A stretch of DNA of 64,000 nucleotides from Corynespora cassiicola (GCA_022059125.1 JAEUWY010000007.1:1-64000), one strand, 5' to 3'; positions 31,996 to 43,781 are shown, counted from the first letter of the stretch. Numbers and translations are program-made. The notes: generated by a model not told the origin, from the sequence alone.

Positions 31996-33715
31996 TATTA
32001 TAATACGGTTTTAGAAGAACTCGGGCAGGCAACACTAAAGGCGCGGCTTTAATTATATATGTAATTACGCGCCCGAGAAGGAACTGCTGTGCTATATTAC
32101 GTAACTAAAAAAAATATGTAATTTAGAGCTTACGCTTTAGCAAAGTAAGCGCTTATAAGCACTAATAATAAGTATTTATAAAAAGTACGAGTAAGCGCAG
32201 TTACTATTAAGTATATAGTTTATATAATTATACTTTATAATTATATTTACCTTGTTAGTAAATCTATCGTTTAGAATTAACTATTAATTTATTGTGCTCT
32301 ATCGCTAATACAGAGACCCGTACAGTATATCGCACATTATTTCTTTTACGTAACTTCTACACGTACTTATCTCTAAAAATCAACTTTAAGCAGCTACTTG
32401 CTTTCTAGCCTCGCTTATAGCTTATAGCACAGCCTTAATATTATAAACATTTTTTAAAATAAGTACTACTTCAGGATCACGCGTACTTTTAACTCTGACT
32501 AGTAGTACTATTAGTGCTAAAACTACTACTAGTGTAATTGTACAACCTAACTCGGCAGACAATAATTCTATTAAAGTAGCTATATCTAACTTCTACTATA
32601 GAGAATAAAGTAAGCTCGAAGACTGGCTCTTACAGCTTAACTTATTCTTTAACTTCTAAAATAGAAACGTTAAAAAAAAAAAACGCGTTATATTTGCAGC
32701 CACATATATAAGAGACAAAGTACTTTAATAGATTAAGCTAGCTTTTATTAAGTATAAGAACGGCGAAGCCAACGACGACGTTAATAAATAGATAGAAGAT
32801 TTTAACAAATTTAAGGAAAAAATTAAACAGGTTTTTAGAGTCTCTAACAAAAATATAATTACCGGACAAGTTATTTAATATTTTAAATAACAGGCTTTAG
32901 CTGCTAACTACGCTAATAAATTTTAGTAACTATTAATTCTTACTAAATAAAATAACAAAGTACTTATAATAATGTACTGTTAAGGACTTAAACCTAATGT
33001 TAAAGAGAAACTTATGTGTTCTGGAGCTTAGCTCGACACGCTTAAACAACTTATAAATAAGTTTATTAATATTAATTAGAAACTGTACGAACTGCGTATA
33101 GAATTACGCTAGAACCGGAATCTACGATATAAATAACGTGCTAAACTAAACTACGGTAAAAGGTATTACAACGCTAATACTAGTAAACAAGTTAAATGTA
33201 AGGTAACGTATTTTACTCGCAACACCTACAGTAATAAATCTATAGTTTTTAGTAATATTTAGAAATCGGGACGAGAAGGTAATAAAAAGAGAAATAATAA
33301 ACTTAAGAGTAAGAGTATAACTTACTACGTGTGTGGAAAGACAGGCTATATCGCAAAAGACTGTTAATTAAAAAATAAAGTTGTTTAACAGCTTAATGTA
33401 TTATAAACTACTTTATATAATAAATCCGACGTAGATAACGAATAGAAAGTCGTTACGGAAAAATTCTAAGAATTAGAATTAGTCTACGATAGTAAACTAC
33501 TGCGACGTAGAGAAACAGAGAGATTTTTTAACTGCGTTTAATATTAAAACAAAGATATTTAGATAGAGTCTAGAAGTATTTTTAAAGAAGTTAAGTTTAA
33601 AGAACTTAGCTTTAAGAAAGAGAAAGCCTTTCGCGACGTACACGATTATAAAAACTATCTAAGTAACGCTAGTTATAAGTTTAAAAAAAATAGTAACGGT
33701 AGCACGCCACCTAAA

Positions 33716-34085
33716 TGTTAAGGCTGTGCTACAGGCTATGAGCGAGGCTAGGGAGCAAGTAGCTGCTTGGGTTGATTCTCGGGGATAAGTACTGGTAGGG
33801 TCACGTGAGTGAAACGATGTGCGATATGCTGTACGGGTCTCCGTGTTGGCAGATAGAGCACGATAGGTTGATAGTCAATTCCAAACGATAGATTTGCTAA
33901 CAAGGTGAACACAATTGTAGAGTACAATTGTGTGGACTATATACATGTGCCTGAGGCTTCTGCTCAGTACTGCTCAGTTGCTCAGTACTGCTGAGCGGAC
34001 TGATCAACTGAGCACGTCACGTGACCAGCCATGGCGGTGCGACCCTGTCGGCCCCGTCATTGGCCCACGTTTGTGGCTCATAACA
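33716..34085 (-). repeat. 3' LTR of the intact chromovirus
   Basis: 370 bp; identical by eye to 40157-40526. On the minus strand it starts TGTTATGAGCC and ends GCCTTAACA. U3 contains a cluster of short TGAGCA/TACTGAGC repeats (33961-34012). Confidence 0.95.
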
Positions 34086-34100
34086 CTATCCCCCCTCTAG
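34086..34100 (-). promoter_or_regulatory. polypurine tract
   Basis: On the minus strand CTAGAGGGGGGATAG lies directly before the 3' LTR; it would prime plus-strand DNA synthesis of the retrotransposon. Confidence 0.8.
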
Positions 34101-34126
34101 CCTAGCTCGGTCCTCTGAGCTAACAT

Positions 34127-34738
34127 ATGACGCGCGGGTTTCCCTCGTTGCTGCCCACTTTCGCAACGATGCCTAAAACACCAACAGTCTCCAGTACCGT
34201 CCGCCGTCATCGCCTAGCTGATTTTGTCGAGGCCGTAGGAGAAGTCATGGTTCAAAAGTGTTCGACTTGCGTAAAGCATAAACGAGTGTGTAAGGTGCAT
34301 GTTCGTTCCGGAAAGTGCAGTGAGTGTCTGCATCGCGGGCAGCGGTGCAACATTCGCGTTACTCAGTCCGAGTTCCAGCGTCTTGCTAAGGAGAAAGAGA
34401 AATTGCGACAACAGATAAAGGAGTCGCGCGAAGCGCAGGATGCGGCTGTGAAAGCGCATGAAAAGGCCTTGGAGGACTTGCAGGTGGCGAGAGCCAAAGA
34501 AGAGCGGCTTCGTCAACAGATGGACTTGCTCGATCGTCGTGCGGAGGAGGCCATATCGGTGGAGGAACGAGACCTGGAGGAGCAAGAGCAGCGGGAACGC
34601 GAGGCGTTGTCCGAAGTTCTTACTTTCGACGGTCCTTCCGAGGGTCTTGCTCTTAACCTTTCTCCGAGCACTTGGAGCGCTATCGAGGGTTTTCCCGACA
34701 ACTTCTGGGAAGTACCCGTGTCGTCCGCTGGTCCCTAA
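34127..34738 (+). CDS. antisense accessory ORF of the chromovirus: Zn2Cys6-like cluster plus coiled coil
   Basis: 203 aa, transcribed opposite to gag-pol; its 3' end overlaps the end of pol by 59 bp tail to tail. Six cysteines at 45, 48, 55, 64, 67 and 74 follow C-x2-C-x6-C-x8-C-x2-C-x6-C, exactly the spacing of fungal Zn(II)2Cys6 binuclear clusters, and they lie among basic residues ([12 protein letters not shown]). Residues 82-162 form a long charged coiled coil ([19 protein letters not shown]...). That is the cluster-plus-coiled-coil layout of Gal4-type DNA-binding dimers, without the large regulatory domain. The start may be 34127 or the Met at 34169. It is only 41 bp from the LTR, whose palindromic TATATA could drive it. 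RIPed relatives keep a related antisense frame. DNA binding is inference. Confidence 0.6.
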   Translation: MTRGFPSLLPTFATMPKTPTVSSTVRRHRLADFVEAVGEVMVQKCSTCVKHKRVCKVHVRSGKCSECLHRGQRCNIRVTQSEFQRLAKEKEKLRQQIKESREAQDAAVKAHEKALEDLQVARAKEERLRQQMDLLDRRAEEAISVEERDLEEQEQREREALSEVLTFDGPSEGLALNLSPSTWSAIEGFPDNFWEVPVSSAGP

Positions 34739-37700
34739 GTGTTTGGTCGTGTACGATGTGTCGCCTTTCTTCGGGTATGTTTTCTTTGATTACCCCTGTG
34801 TAGTAGTGGAGGTGATTTCGTCTTCGGCTTTCCTTGAGTAGTCGCTGACAGTTCTTCAGGTTTCGTTCTGGTTCCCAAGTGTTTTCCGAATCTGGGTATC
34901 CTTTCCATTTGACCAACCATTCCTGTGCGAAGTGGTTGTCGCGGAATTCGTCTCGTCCTATCTCGCGGTAGCCTACTAGCGCTTCTACTTCGAATTCGAC
35001 TTCTTCTTCCGTCTCGTAATGGAAGTGTTCTTGGACTGGTGTTTCGGCGTCGGCAGGTTCCAATAGTGACACATGGAACACTGGGTGTATTCTAGCATTG
35101 GCAGGGAGTTGGAGTTTATAGTTGACTGGTCCCTTTCGTTCTAGAATCAAAAATGGTCCGACCTTGACGTGATCCAATTTCTTGCTTGGTCGTGTCGTTC
35201 GAAGATTTTTCGTGAGAAGATACACTTTATCCCCCCTCTTTAGCTGAGGTGCCATTTTTCGTTTCTGGTTGACATAAGAAATGGTCTTGCGTTGTGCTGT
35301 CTCGATATTCTTTCGTAATTGTTCGTGAAGTTCTCGTAATTCTCCCGATTTGTCCATTGCTTGACTTGCAACTGGCTTGATTCGTTCTTCCTTAATCCTT
35401 GGTAATAGGAGATTTGGGTGTGTCCCGTGTAATGCATAATAAGGAGATTGCTTCGTCGTTACTGATTCTCTGTTGTTGAATGCGAGTTGTGCCATGGGTA
35501 GTAGTGATACCCAATTATTTTGTTTTTGGTTGCTATACATCCGTAGGTATGTTTTCATGGTCTGGTTTGTTCTTTCTGTTTGACCGTCTGTCTGTGGATG
35601 GTATGCCGTTGATAATTTTCTTTTAATTCCGATGGCTGACATCAGTGTCGTCCAGTAGTTTGATGTGAAGAGTTTGTCTCTGTCGCTGATGATTGATTGA
35701 GGCAATCCGTGATACCTAACTACGCGATCCAGAATAACCTGTGCTAGTTCCGGCGCAGTGTAGTTGTCTCTAAATGGAATCATTTCTGCGTATTTCGTGA
35801 ATCTGTCCACAACCACTAGGATGGCATTGTAGGGTACTCTGGAAACCGGGTCGTGAGACGTTGGTAATCCGGTGACAAAGTCCATAGCAATGTCTGTCCA
35901 TGGTTTGTCTGGTATTTCTACAGCTTGTAGTTCTCCATATTGAGCGTGTGTACTGTGCTTGTTCTTTTGACATGTTGTGCATTTCTTGATGAACTTCGCT
36001 ACTTTGTCTTTCAATCCAGGGATGTCGTACGTTCGTTGTATCAGTTTGATCGTTTGTTCGACACCTGGGTGTCCGTGCAACGGATCTTCGTGATACTGCT
36101 GGATGATGGTTTGATGAAGTTCTTCTGGTACTTGTTGATGTACTGTCATGATAAGATTGATGCTGCGTGCTGGCCCTAAAGTGCCGTCTGGCGCTTGCTT
36201 GAGGATAGCAGCTTCGTTCGTTGACTTGGTTCCTGCGATGTCCGTCCTTCGACTCAGAGCATCTGCTCTTCCATTTTCTTTGCCTGGTGTGTAGACAATC
36301 TTGAATTTGTACTGTCCTAGTTCTTCACTCCATCTGGTATGTCGTCGGTCTAATGGTTTGGTTGTCGTGAATGTCATTAGATTCTTGTGGTCCGAGTATA
36401 CCGTGAGTTCTGAACAGCTTTCTGCGTAGATTCTCCAATGCTTGAGAGAGTCTATGATGGCAAGTAATTCCTTGTCGTGAACATCGTAGTTTTCTTCAGC
36501 TCCGCTGAACTTTCTCGAATAGTAGGCAATCGGGTGCCATTTGCCTTCTTTTTCTTGACTGATGCATGCTCCCATTGCTAGGTCTGATGCGTCTGTTTCC
36601 ATGCGTAAGGGTTTTCCACTGGTGAAAGATATGAGAACCGGTGGTGATATGCTTGCTTCTTTGAGTGTCTCAAAGGCTTGTTGTTGGTCTGTATCCCACT
36701 TAAATGGTACATCTTTTCTTGTTAATTTGGTGAGTGGTAGTGCCTTTTCTGAGTAGTGATCGATGAACTGCCTGTTGAAGTTGCAGAATCCTAAGAAGGA
36801 TTGTATGTCCTTGACGTTCTTTGGCGTAGGCCAGTTCTTGACTACTTCAATTTTCTTTGGACTGATCTTGACTCCGTGTCTTCCCACAATGTGTCCTAAG
36901 AATTCAACTTCTTCTTTGTGGAATTCACATTTCTCTGGTTTGAGTCGTAGTCCTGCTTTTCCCAAACATTCCAGTACTGTTCGTACGTGCTGGACGTGTT
37001 CCTTGAGGTCCTTGGAAAAGACTAGGATGTCATCTAGGTATGCGATGACGAATATGTCTAGGTGTGCTCTCAACACGTTGTTGATGAGTGCCTGACATGT
37101 CGCAGGTGCGTTGGTAAGACCGAATGGCATTACAAGATATTCATAGTGCCCATACCGCGTCCGGAATGCCGTCTTCCATTCTTCACCTTTCTTCATGCGT
37201 ATCAAGTTGTACGCGCCTCGGAGATCTAAGGCTGTAAATATCTGTGCTCCAGATAGCCTATCTCTGAGCTCTTGAATGTTCGGTAGTGGATATCTGTTCT
37301 TGATCGTGATGTTGTTGAGTTTCCTAAAATCCACACATAACCGTAGGGATCCATCTTTCTTGGGAACAAAGATGATCGGGTATCCCGCCTCTGACGTTGA
37401 TTCGCGTATGAATCCTTTCTTGAGGTTTTCATCGAGGTATGCTCGTAACGATACGAGTTCTTTTTCCGTTAGACTGTAGATGGGCTCGAAAGTCGGATGC
37501 TTTCCTTCCTGAAGGGCTATTTCGCAGTCCCAGGGCTGATGCTTAGGTAACGCTCTGTCGTCTACCTCTTCTCGAAAGAGTGGTTCCCATTTGCTGTACT
37601 CTTCGGGGATTACAGGAGTTGCGCGAGTTGTCTCCAAATCTCTCACTTCTTTGTCCGGTGGCTCCTTGTCGGATCTGGTGGAGTCGACCTTTCTTCTTGA

Positions 37701-38213
37701 AAGCGTCTTAGTCGATCCCTTGCTGCCTATGTTATTCAGCGTGATCTCATCTACCATCGAACGCTGCCGATGCGTAGGTCCCGATGCGATGGCGCACTCG
37801 CATCCTATGAACGAAAGCTTCTTTTTCGCCCAGTCGATATATGGGTTATGCTTTCTGAACCATGGAAGTCCTAAAATGACGTCGTGGATGGCCGTGCCCA
37901 TGATGTCGAAGGAGATCTCTTCCTGGTGTCCCTGGATGTCCATGATGGTCGTGGCTTCTTGATCCATCAATGCTTTTCCTGGCATCTTCCTTCCAGTTGC
38001 CGTGTGGAGGAAATAGGGTCGCTCGTGGGCATGCGTTCTTGCCTTACTACGCTTTACAGCCTGCTGTGAAAGGTAGTTGCGCTGAGCCCCTGTGTCTAAT
38101 AATGCCTTCATCCAGTATCCATTAAGCTTGACAGGTAGCTTGACTAAGTTCTCTGAGTTGGTAGCGCACAATGCCTTGGGTCGATCCCAGGCGCTAAGTG
38201 CTGTCCTAAAAAA
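34680..38213 (-). CDS. pol: Pol polyprotein of the chromovirus (PR-RT-RH-IN-chromodomain), reached by -1 frameshift
   Basis: The pol frame has no suitable ATG. It is open back through the TTTTTTA site at 38213-38207 inside gag and is presumably made as Gag-Pol. From the TTG codon at 38171 it has 1163 residues. Protease: LLDTGA (Asp at 26). [29 protein letters not shown] and YLDD (378-381). RNase [13 protein letters not shown] (about 524) and YSDHKNL. Integrase: zinc region with LHGHPG...CTTC (699-734), core D-D-35-E with Asp760 or 764, Asp830 (ISDRD) and Glu866 (QTERTN). C-terminal chromodomain: [21 protein letters not shown] (WKGYP...TWEP), followed by about 50 residues. The chromodomain classes it as a chromovirus and would steer integration to methylated-histone heterochromatin, which fits its position. 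Confidence 0.93.
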   Translation of the reverse strand, partial: FFRTALSAWDRPKALCATNSENLVKLPVKLNGYWMKALLDTGAQRNYLSQQAVKRSKARTHAHERPYFLHTATGRKMPGKALMDQEATTIMDIQGHQEEISFDIMGTAIHDVILGLPWFRKHNPYIDWAKKKLSFIGCECAIASGPTHRQRSMVDEITLNNIGSKGSTKTLSRRKVDSTRSDKEPPDKEVRDLETTRATPVIPEEYSKWEPLFREEVDDRALPKHQPWDCEIALQEGKHPTFEPIYSLTEKELVSLRAYLDENLKKGFIRESTSEAGYPIIFVPKKDGSLRLCVDFRKLNNITIKNRYPLPNIQELRDRLSGAQIFTALDLRGAYNLIRMKKGEEWKTAFRTRYGHYEYLVMPFGLTNAPATCQALINNVLRAHLDIFVIAYLDDILVFSKDLKEHVQHVRTVLECLGKAGLRLKPEKCEFHKEEVEFLGHIVGRHGVKISPKKIEVVKNWPTPKNVKDIQSFLGFCNFNRQFIDHYSEKALPLTKLTRKDVPFKWDTDQQQAFETLKEASISPPVLISFTSGKPLRMETDASDLAMGACISQEKEGKWHPIAYYSRKFSGAEENYDVHDKELLAIIDSLKHWRIYAESCSELTVYSDHKNLMTFTTTKPLDRRHTRWSEELGQYKFKIVYTPGKENGRADALSRRTDIAGTKSTNEAAILKQAPDGTLGPARSINLIMTVHQQVPEELHQTIIQQYHEDPLHGHPGVEQTIKLIQRTYDIPGLKDKVAKFIKKCTTCQKNKHSTHAQYGELQAVEIPDKPWTDIAMDFVTGLPTSHDPVSRVPYNAILVVVDRFTKYAEMIPFRDNYTAPELAQVILDRVVRYHGLPQSIISDRDKLFTSNYWTTLMSAIGIKRKLSTAYHPQTDGQTERTNQTMKTYLRMYSNQKQNNWVSLLPMAQLAFNNRESVTTKQSPYYALHGTHPNLLLPRIKEERIKPVASQAMDKSGELRELHEQLRKNIETAQRKTISYVNQKRKMAPQLKRGDKVYLLTKNLRTTRPSKKLDHVKVGPFLILERKGPVNYKLQLPANARIHPVFHVSLLEPADAETPVQEHFHYETEEEVEFEVEALVGYREIGRDEFRDNHFAQEWLVKWKGYPDSENTWEPERNLKNCQRLLKESRRRNHLHYYTGVIKENIPEERRHIVHDQTLRDQRTTRVLPRSCRENPR

Positions 38214-40138
38214 GACTCGTTGCTGAATCCATACAAGCGTTTCTCATTCCAGTGACGTTCGCAATCATCGTGTAAGCATGTTTGCCAGAGATCTTGCGTA
38301 CATCTCCTGTTGACTAGCATGTTCGTTGCGAGTTCTTCAGCTTCGTTCATCCCGGGGAAATGTTGTGATTGTCGTTTGTCCCATAGGTGAGTGTCGCATA
38401 CATGTGTCTCGCAGTCGAACCATTGATGTTTGCATTCGCGTGGTTTGGATGGAAACCAGTTTGCGGCCATCTTGTCCGAGTAGTGGATTTGACATTGGTC
38501 TTCTCGACAAGAGGTCCATGAGTAAGTTACGTGTTTTGGATTCCTTGGGTCTAGGTAGTATTGCAGTTCTTGCGTGTTTCGGCTTCGTAGAGGACTTGGA
38601 ACCGTGTTTGGTTCGCTGTCAGGGTCTGGTAAAACTCCCAGTTTGATTCCTGAATCTGGTTGATTGACTCGTTCCCATGCCTTGGAACTGCGTCGTTGTC
38701 GGCGTTCCTCTGGGTCTTGATTTTCTTTGTCTGAGTCATTGTGCCTCTTTGTCCGTTTGCGCGTTACAGGTGATTCTTCCCGCCATGCGGGCGTTCTTGT
38801 CGAATCTCTCCTGTGTTCCTTAAGAGCTTCGGCCAATTCTTGTATTTCTTCGAGGTCCTTGTTCATCCTGAATCGTGCGAGTTCGGGTGGCGTGCTGCCA
38901 TCGCTGTTTCTTTCGAACTCGTAACTGGCGTCGCTTAGATAGTCTTCGTGATCGTGTGCTTCGCGAAAGGCTTCTTCTTCCTCGGGGCTAGGTCCTTCAA
39001 ATTTGACTTCTTTAAGGATGCTCCTAGGCTCCGTTTGAGTGCCTTTGTCTTGATACTGAACACAATCGAAGAATCCCTCCGTTTCTCCATGTCGCAGTGG
39101 TTCGCTGTCGCAGATGAATCCCGTTTTCTGGAATCTGTCTACGACGACTTTCCATTCATCGTCTGCGTCGGATTCGTCATCCGGAGTGGTTTGCAATACA
39201 TTTAGCTGTCGAACGACCTTGTTCTTTGATCGACAGTCTCTTGCGATGTGGCCTGTCTTTCCACACGCGTAGCAAGTTATAGCCTTGCCTTTAGGCTTGT
39301 CGTTTCTCTTTTTGTTACCTCCTCGTCCCGCTTCCTGGATATTACCGAGGACCATTGGTTCGTCACCATAGGTGTCACGAGTGAGATGCGTTACCTTGCG
39401 TTCAACTCGTTTACCGGTGTTGGCGTTGTAGTACCCTTTGCCATAGCTTGGTTTGGTACGTTGTCGGTATCGTGGGTTTTGGTCCTGGCGTAATTCCATA
39501 CGCAGTTCGTACAGTTTCTGATCGATGTCGATGGACTCATTTATAAGTTGTTCAAGCGTGTCGAGCTGAGCTCCAGAACGCATGAGTTCTTCTTTGACGT
39601 TGGGTTTGAGTCCTTGGCGGTACATCGTCATAAGTGCCTTGTCATCCCATTCCGTGAGGATCGACAGTTGCTGAAATTCGTTGGCGTAGTCAGCAGCTGA
39701 AGCCCGTTGTTTGAGATGTTGGATGTCTCGTCCGGCAATTGTATCCTTGTTGGCGATTCCGAAGACTTGTTTGATCTTCTCCTTGAATTCATCGAAATCC
39801 TCCATCCATTCGTTGACGTCGTCGTTGGCTTCGCCGTCCTTGTACTTGATGAGAGCTGGTTTGATCCATTGAAGTGCTTTGCCTCTCATGTACGTGGCTG
39901 CGAACATGACGCGTTTCTTTTCCTTAACGTTTCCACCTTGGAAGTCGAAGAACAAGTCGAGCTGCAAGAGCCAGTCTTCGAGCTTGCTTCGTTCTCCATG
40001 GTAGAGGTCAGGTGTTGCTACTTTGATAGAATTGTTGTCTGCCGTGTTAGGTTGTACGATTGCACCAGTAGTGGCCTTAGCACCAACAGTGCTACTGGTT
40101 GGGGTTGAGGGTGCGCGTGATCCTGAAGTGGTACTCAT
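38144..40138 (-). CDS. gag: Gag polyprotein of the chromovirus
   Basis: 664 aa. A Ser/Thr-rich N-terminus leads into the capsid-type gag domain (about 43-210: [49 protein letters not shown]). The CCHC zinc knuckle is [14 protein letters not shown] (Cys289, Cys292, His297, Cys302). The C-terminal 350 residues are long for a gag and rich in acidic and Arg residues, with several Cys/His pairs ([32 protein letters not shown] near 555-645) that may form another metal site. The ATG is 18 nt after the 5' LTR, so the leader is very short. Pol overlaps its end in the -1 frame. Confidence 0.92.
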   Translation of the reverse strand: MSTTSGSRAPSTPTSSTVGAKATTGAIVQPNTADNNSIKVATPDLYHGERSKLEDWLLQLDLFFDFQGGNVKEKKRVMFAATYMRGKALQWIKPALIKYKDGEANDDVNEWMEDFDEFKEKIKQVFGIANKDTIAGRDIQHLKQRASAADYANEFQQLSILTEWDDKALMTMYRQGLKPNVKEELMRSGAQLDTLEQLINESIDIDQKLYELRMELRQDQNPRYRQRTKPSYGKGYYNANTGKRVERKVTHLTRDTYGDEPMVLGNIQEAGRGGNKKRNDKPKGKAITCYACGKTGHIARDCRSKNKVVRQLNVLQTTPDDESDADDEWKVVVDRFQKTGFICDSEPLRHGETEGFFDCVQYQDKGTQTEPRSILKEVKFEGPSPEEEEAFREAHDHEDYLSDASYEFERNSDGSTPPELARFRMNKDLEEIQELAEALKEHRRDSTRTPAWREESPVTRKRTKRHNDSDKENQDPEERRQRRSSKAWERVNQPDSGIKLGVLPDPDSEPNTVPSPLRSRNTQELQYYLDPRNPKHVTYSWTSCREDQCQIHYSDKMAANWFPSKPRECKHQWFDCETHVCDTHLWDKRQSQHFPGMNEAEELATNMLVNRRCTQDLWQTCLHDDCERHWNEKRLYGFSNESFLGQHLAPGIDPRHCALPTQRT
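38207..38213 (-). promoter_or_regulatory. -1 ribosomal frameshift site (U UUU UUA)
   Basis: The heptamer is aligned with gag codons as T TTT TTA (codons TCT TTT TTA GGA) in the gag/pol overlap, the canonical X XXY YYZ form. About 14 nt downstream, GCCTGGG and CCCAAGGC can pair with a 5-nt loop and one bulged A. Slipping back one base enters the pol frame. Confidence 0.75.
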
Positions 40139-40156
40139 CTTGAAGGGTGTTCACAA
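40139..40156 (-). promoter_or_regulatory. primer-binding region, possible self-priming
   Basis: The 18 nt between the 5' LTR and the gag ATG do not start with TGG and do not suggest a tRNA 3' end. GTGAACAC (40154-40147) is complementary to GTGTTCAC in the LTR (40353-40346), which lies about 32 nt after the TATA box and so near the expected RNA 5' end. Confidence 0.45.
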
Positions 40157-40526
40157 TGTTAAGGCTGTGCTACAGGCTATGAGCGAGGCTAGGGAGCAAG
40201 TAGCTGCTTGGGTTGATTCTCGGGGATAAGTACTGGTAGGGTCACGTGAGTGAAACGATGTGCGATATGCTGTACGGGTCTCCGTGTTGGCAGATAGAGC
40301 ACGATAGGTTGATAGTCAATTCCAAACGATAGATTTGCTAACAAGGTGAACACAATTGTAGAGTACAATTGTGTGGACTATATACATGTGCCTGAGGCTT
40401 CTGCTCAGTACTGCTCAGTTGCTCAGTACTGCTGAGCGGACTGATCAACTGAGCACGTCACGTGACCAGCCATGGCGGTGCGACCCTGTCGGCCCCGTCA
40501 TTGGCCCACGTTTGTGGCTCATAACA
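40157..40526 (-). repeat. 5' LTR of the intact chromovirus
   Basis: 370 bp, matches the LTR at 33716-34085 base for base by eye. TATA box GTATATAG at 40385-40378 (minus). U3 lies at the high-coordinate side. Confidence 0.95.
40378..40385 (-). promoter_or_regulatory. TATA box in the chromovirus LTR
   Basis: GTATATAG on the minus strand. The core TATATA is a palindrome, so the corresponding site in the 3' LTR (about 33937-33944) could also act toward the antisense ORF. Confidence 0.6.
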
Positions 40527-43500
40527 CTAAACTCGCTAAATTTAAAGTTAATAAAAACTTTAAATAAATATAAGTAATAGCTAAAGTTTTTAAAAAACAC
40601 AGAAAAGATTTAACAAAAACGTCTGTATAGTAGAAAAAATCACCTGTAACGCGTAAACGTTTAAAAAAGTATAATAACTTAAACAAAAAAAACTAAAACT
40701 TAGAGGAACGTTAACGATAACGCAGTTTTAAAGCTTAGAAATAAGTTAGCTAACCAGATTTAGAAATTAAACTGGGAGTTCTACTAGACTCTAAAAATAA
40801 ACTAAACACGGTTTTAAGCTCTCTACGAAGCCGGAATACGTAAGAACTGTAATACTACTTAAACCTAAAGAATCTGAAGTATATAAGCTATTTATAGACT
40901 TTCTGCAGAGAAGACTAACACTAGATTTACTACTTAAATAAAGCAGTAGTAGAATAGTTTTCTAAAAAGCTACGTAAATGCAGACAGCAGTAGTATAACT
41001 GCAATGTACACGTATGCGATATATATCTGTAGAATAAATAATAAGTATAATACTTTTCTGAGATAGACGAAGTCCAGAAACTTATAATAACTATATTAGT
41101 TAATAAAAAATGCACGTAAGATCTCTGGTAAATATATCTATATAAAGAATACAAACGCTACTAGAATAAAAAACGTCTCTACAGATTTAGTAACGAGTTT
41201 TTTTTAGAGCAGTACTTAGCGCCTGGAATTGATTTAAGATATTATACGCTACTAACTTAGAAAACTTAGTTAAGCTATCTGTTAAGCTTAACAGATACTA
41301 GATAAAAATATTACTAGACACGGAAGTTTAGCGCAACTACTTTTTACAGCAGACTATAAAGCGTAGTAAAGCAAAAACGTATGCTTATAAGCGACTCTAT
41401 TTTCTCTACACAGTAACCAGAAGGAAAATACTAGAAAAAGTATTAATAAATTAAGAAGCTACGACTATTATAGACATTTAGAGACACTAGAAAAAAATTT
41501 TCTTTAATATTATAGACACGGCCATCTACAACATTATCTTAAAACTTCTATAGTTTAAAAAGCATAATCTATACATTAACTAGGTAGAGAAAAAGCTTTT
41601 ATTTATAGGATGTAATTGCGCTACTATATTAGAACCTACGTATTAGCAGCATTTAATAGTAGATAAAATTACGCTAAATAATATAGGCAGTAAAAAATCG
41701 ACTAAGACGCTTTTAAAAAAAAAAGTTAACTCTACTAAATCTAATAAAAAGCTACTAAATAAAAAAGTAAGAGATTTAGAGATAACTCGCGCAACTTCTA
41801 AAATCCCCGAAAAATATAGTAAATAGAAACTACTTTTTTAAGAAGAGGTAGATAACAGAGTGTTACTTAAATATCAGCTCTGGGACTGCGAAATAGCTCT
41901 ACAGAAAAAAAAGTATCCGACTTTCGAGCCTATCTACAGTTTAATAGAAAAAAAAACTTGTATTATTACGAGCATATCTTAATAAAAACTTTAAAAAAAA
42001 ATTTATACGCGAATTAACGTCAGAGGCAGAATACCTAATTATCTTTATTTCTAAGAAAGATAGATTTCTATAGTTATATGTAGATTTTAGAAAATTTAAC
42101 AATATTATAATTAAGAACAGATATCTACTACTAAATATTTAAGAGCTTAAAGATAGGTTATCTAAAGCACAGATATTTACAGCTTTAGATCTCCGAGGCG
42201 CGTACAACTTAATACGTATAAAAAAAGGTAAAAAATAGAAAACAGCATTCCGGACGCGGTATAGATACTATAAATACTTTATAATGCTATTTAGTCTTAC
42301 TAACGCACCTGCGATATATTAGGCACTTATTAACAACGTATTAAAAGTACACCTTAACATATTTATTATCGCATACCTAGATAATATCTTAGTCTTTTCT
42401 AAAGATTTTAAGGAACACATTTAGTATATACAGATAGTACTAAAATATTTAGAAAAAGCAGAACTACGACTTAAACCAGAGAAATATAAATTCTATAAAA
42501 AAGAAGTTGAATTCTTAGAACATATTATAGGAAGACACGGAGTTAAAATTAGTTTAAAAAAAATTAAAGTAGTTAAGAACTGGCTTACGCTAAAGAACGT
42601 TAAAGATATATAATTTTTTTTAGAATTCTATAACTTTAACAGACAGTTTATTAATTACTACTTAAAAAAGGCACTACTACTCACAAAGTTAACGAGAAAG
42701 AATGTACTATTTAAGTAGAATACGGACTAATAATAAGCTTTTAAAACACTTAAAGAAGCCAGCATATTACTACCAGTTTTTATATTTTTTATTAGTAGAA
42801 AACTTTTACGTATAAAAACAGACGTATTAAATCTAGTAATAGAAGCATGCATTAGTTAAAAGAAAAAAAGCAAATAGCACCTAATTATCTACTATTTAAA
42901 AAAGTTCAGCAGAGCTAAAGAGAACTATAATATTTATAATAAAGAACTACTTACTATTATAGACTTTTTTAAATACTAGAGAATCTACGCAGAAAGCTGT
43001 TCAGAACTCACAGTATATTTAGATTATAAAAATCTAATAATATTTATAATAACTAAACTATTAGACCGACGATATACCAGATAGAGCGAAGAACTTAGAC
43101 AATATAAGTTTAAAATTATCTATATACTAGGTAAAGAAAATAGATAAGCGGACGCTTTAAGCCGTAGAATAGATATTATAGAAATTAAATTAACAAACGA
43201 AGCTGCTATTTTTAAGCAAGCGCTAGACGGCACTTTAAAACCAGCACGCAGTATTAACCTTATAATAATAGTGCATTAATAAGTACTAAAAGAACTTTAT
43301 TAAACTATTATCCAGCAGTATCACGAAGATCTATTGTACGGATACCCAGGTGTTAAACAGATAATTAAACTGATACGACGAACGTACGACATCCCTAGAT
43401 TAAAAAATAAAGTAACAAAGTTTATTAAGAAATACATAATATATTAGAAAAATAAATATAGTACACACGCTTAGTACGGAGAGCTACAAGCTGTAGAAAT

Positions 43501-43781
43501 ACTAGATAAACTCTAAATAGATATTGCTATAGACTTTATTACTGGATTACTAACGTCTCATAACCTAGTTTCTAAAGTACTTTATAATACTATTCTAGTA
43601 GTTGTGGACAGATTTACGAAATATACAGAAATAATTCTATTTAGAGATAACTATACTGCACTAGAACTAGTATAGATTATTCTAGATCACGTAGTTAGGT
43701 ATTACGGATTACTTTAATTAATTATTAGTAACAGAGACAAGCTTTTCACGTTAAACTATTAAATAATATTAATATTAGCTA

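Larger units (their letters stand above)
33716..40526 (-). mobile_element. intact, un-RIPed Ty3/Gypsy chromovirus
   Basis: 6811 bp with 370-bp LTRs that look identical over their whole length, terminal TGTTA...TAACA, and target duplication CTAAA (33711-33715 and 40527-40531). Order on the minus strand: LTR, gag (with CCHC knuckle), pol in the -1 frame (protease, RT, RNase H, integrase, chromodomain), a polypurine tract and LTR. An extra antisense ORF lies between pol and the 3' LTR. All frames are open and base composition is normal, so insertion is very recent and the element may be active. It is inserted into the gag of a RIP-destroyed relative (copy C). The R-U5 and coding parts match the RIPed copies; the U3 differs completely. 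Confidence 0.95.

Noticed and set aside
37591..40108. Several plus-strand frames of 60-133 codons across gag and pol
   Set aside because: Antisense readings of gag-pol without Cys pattern or other motif; unlike the 34127-34738 ORF they lie wholly inside coding sequence.
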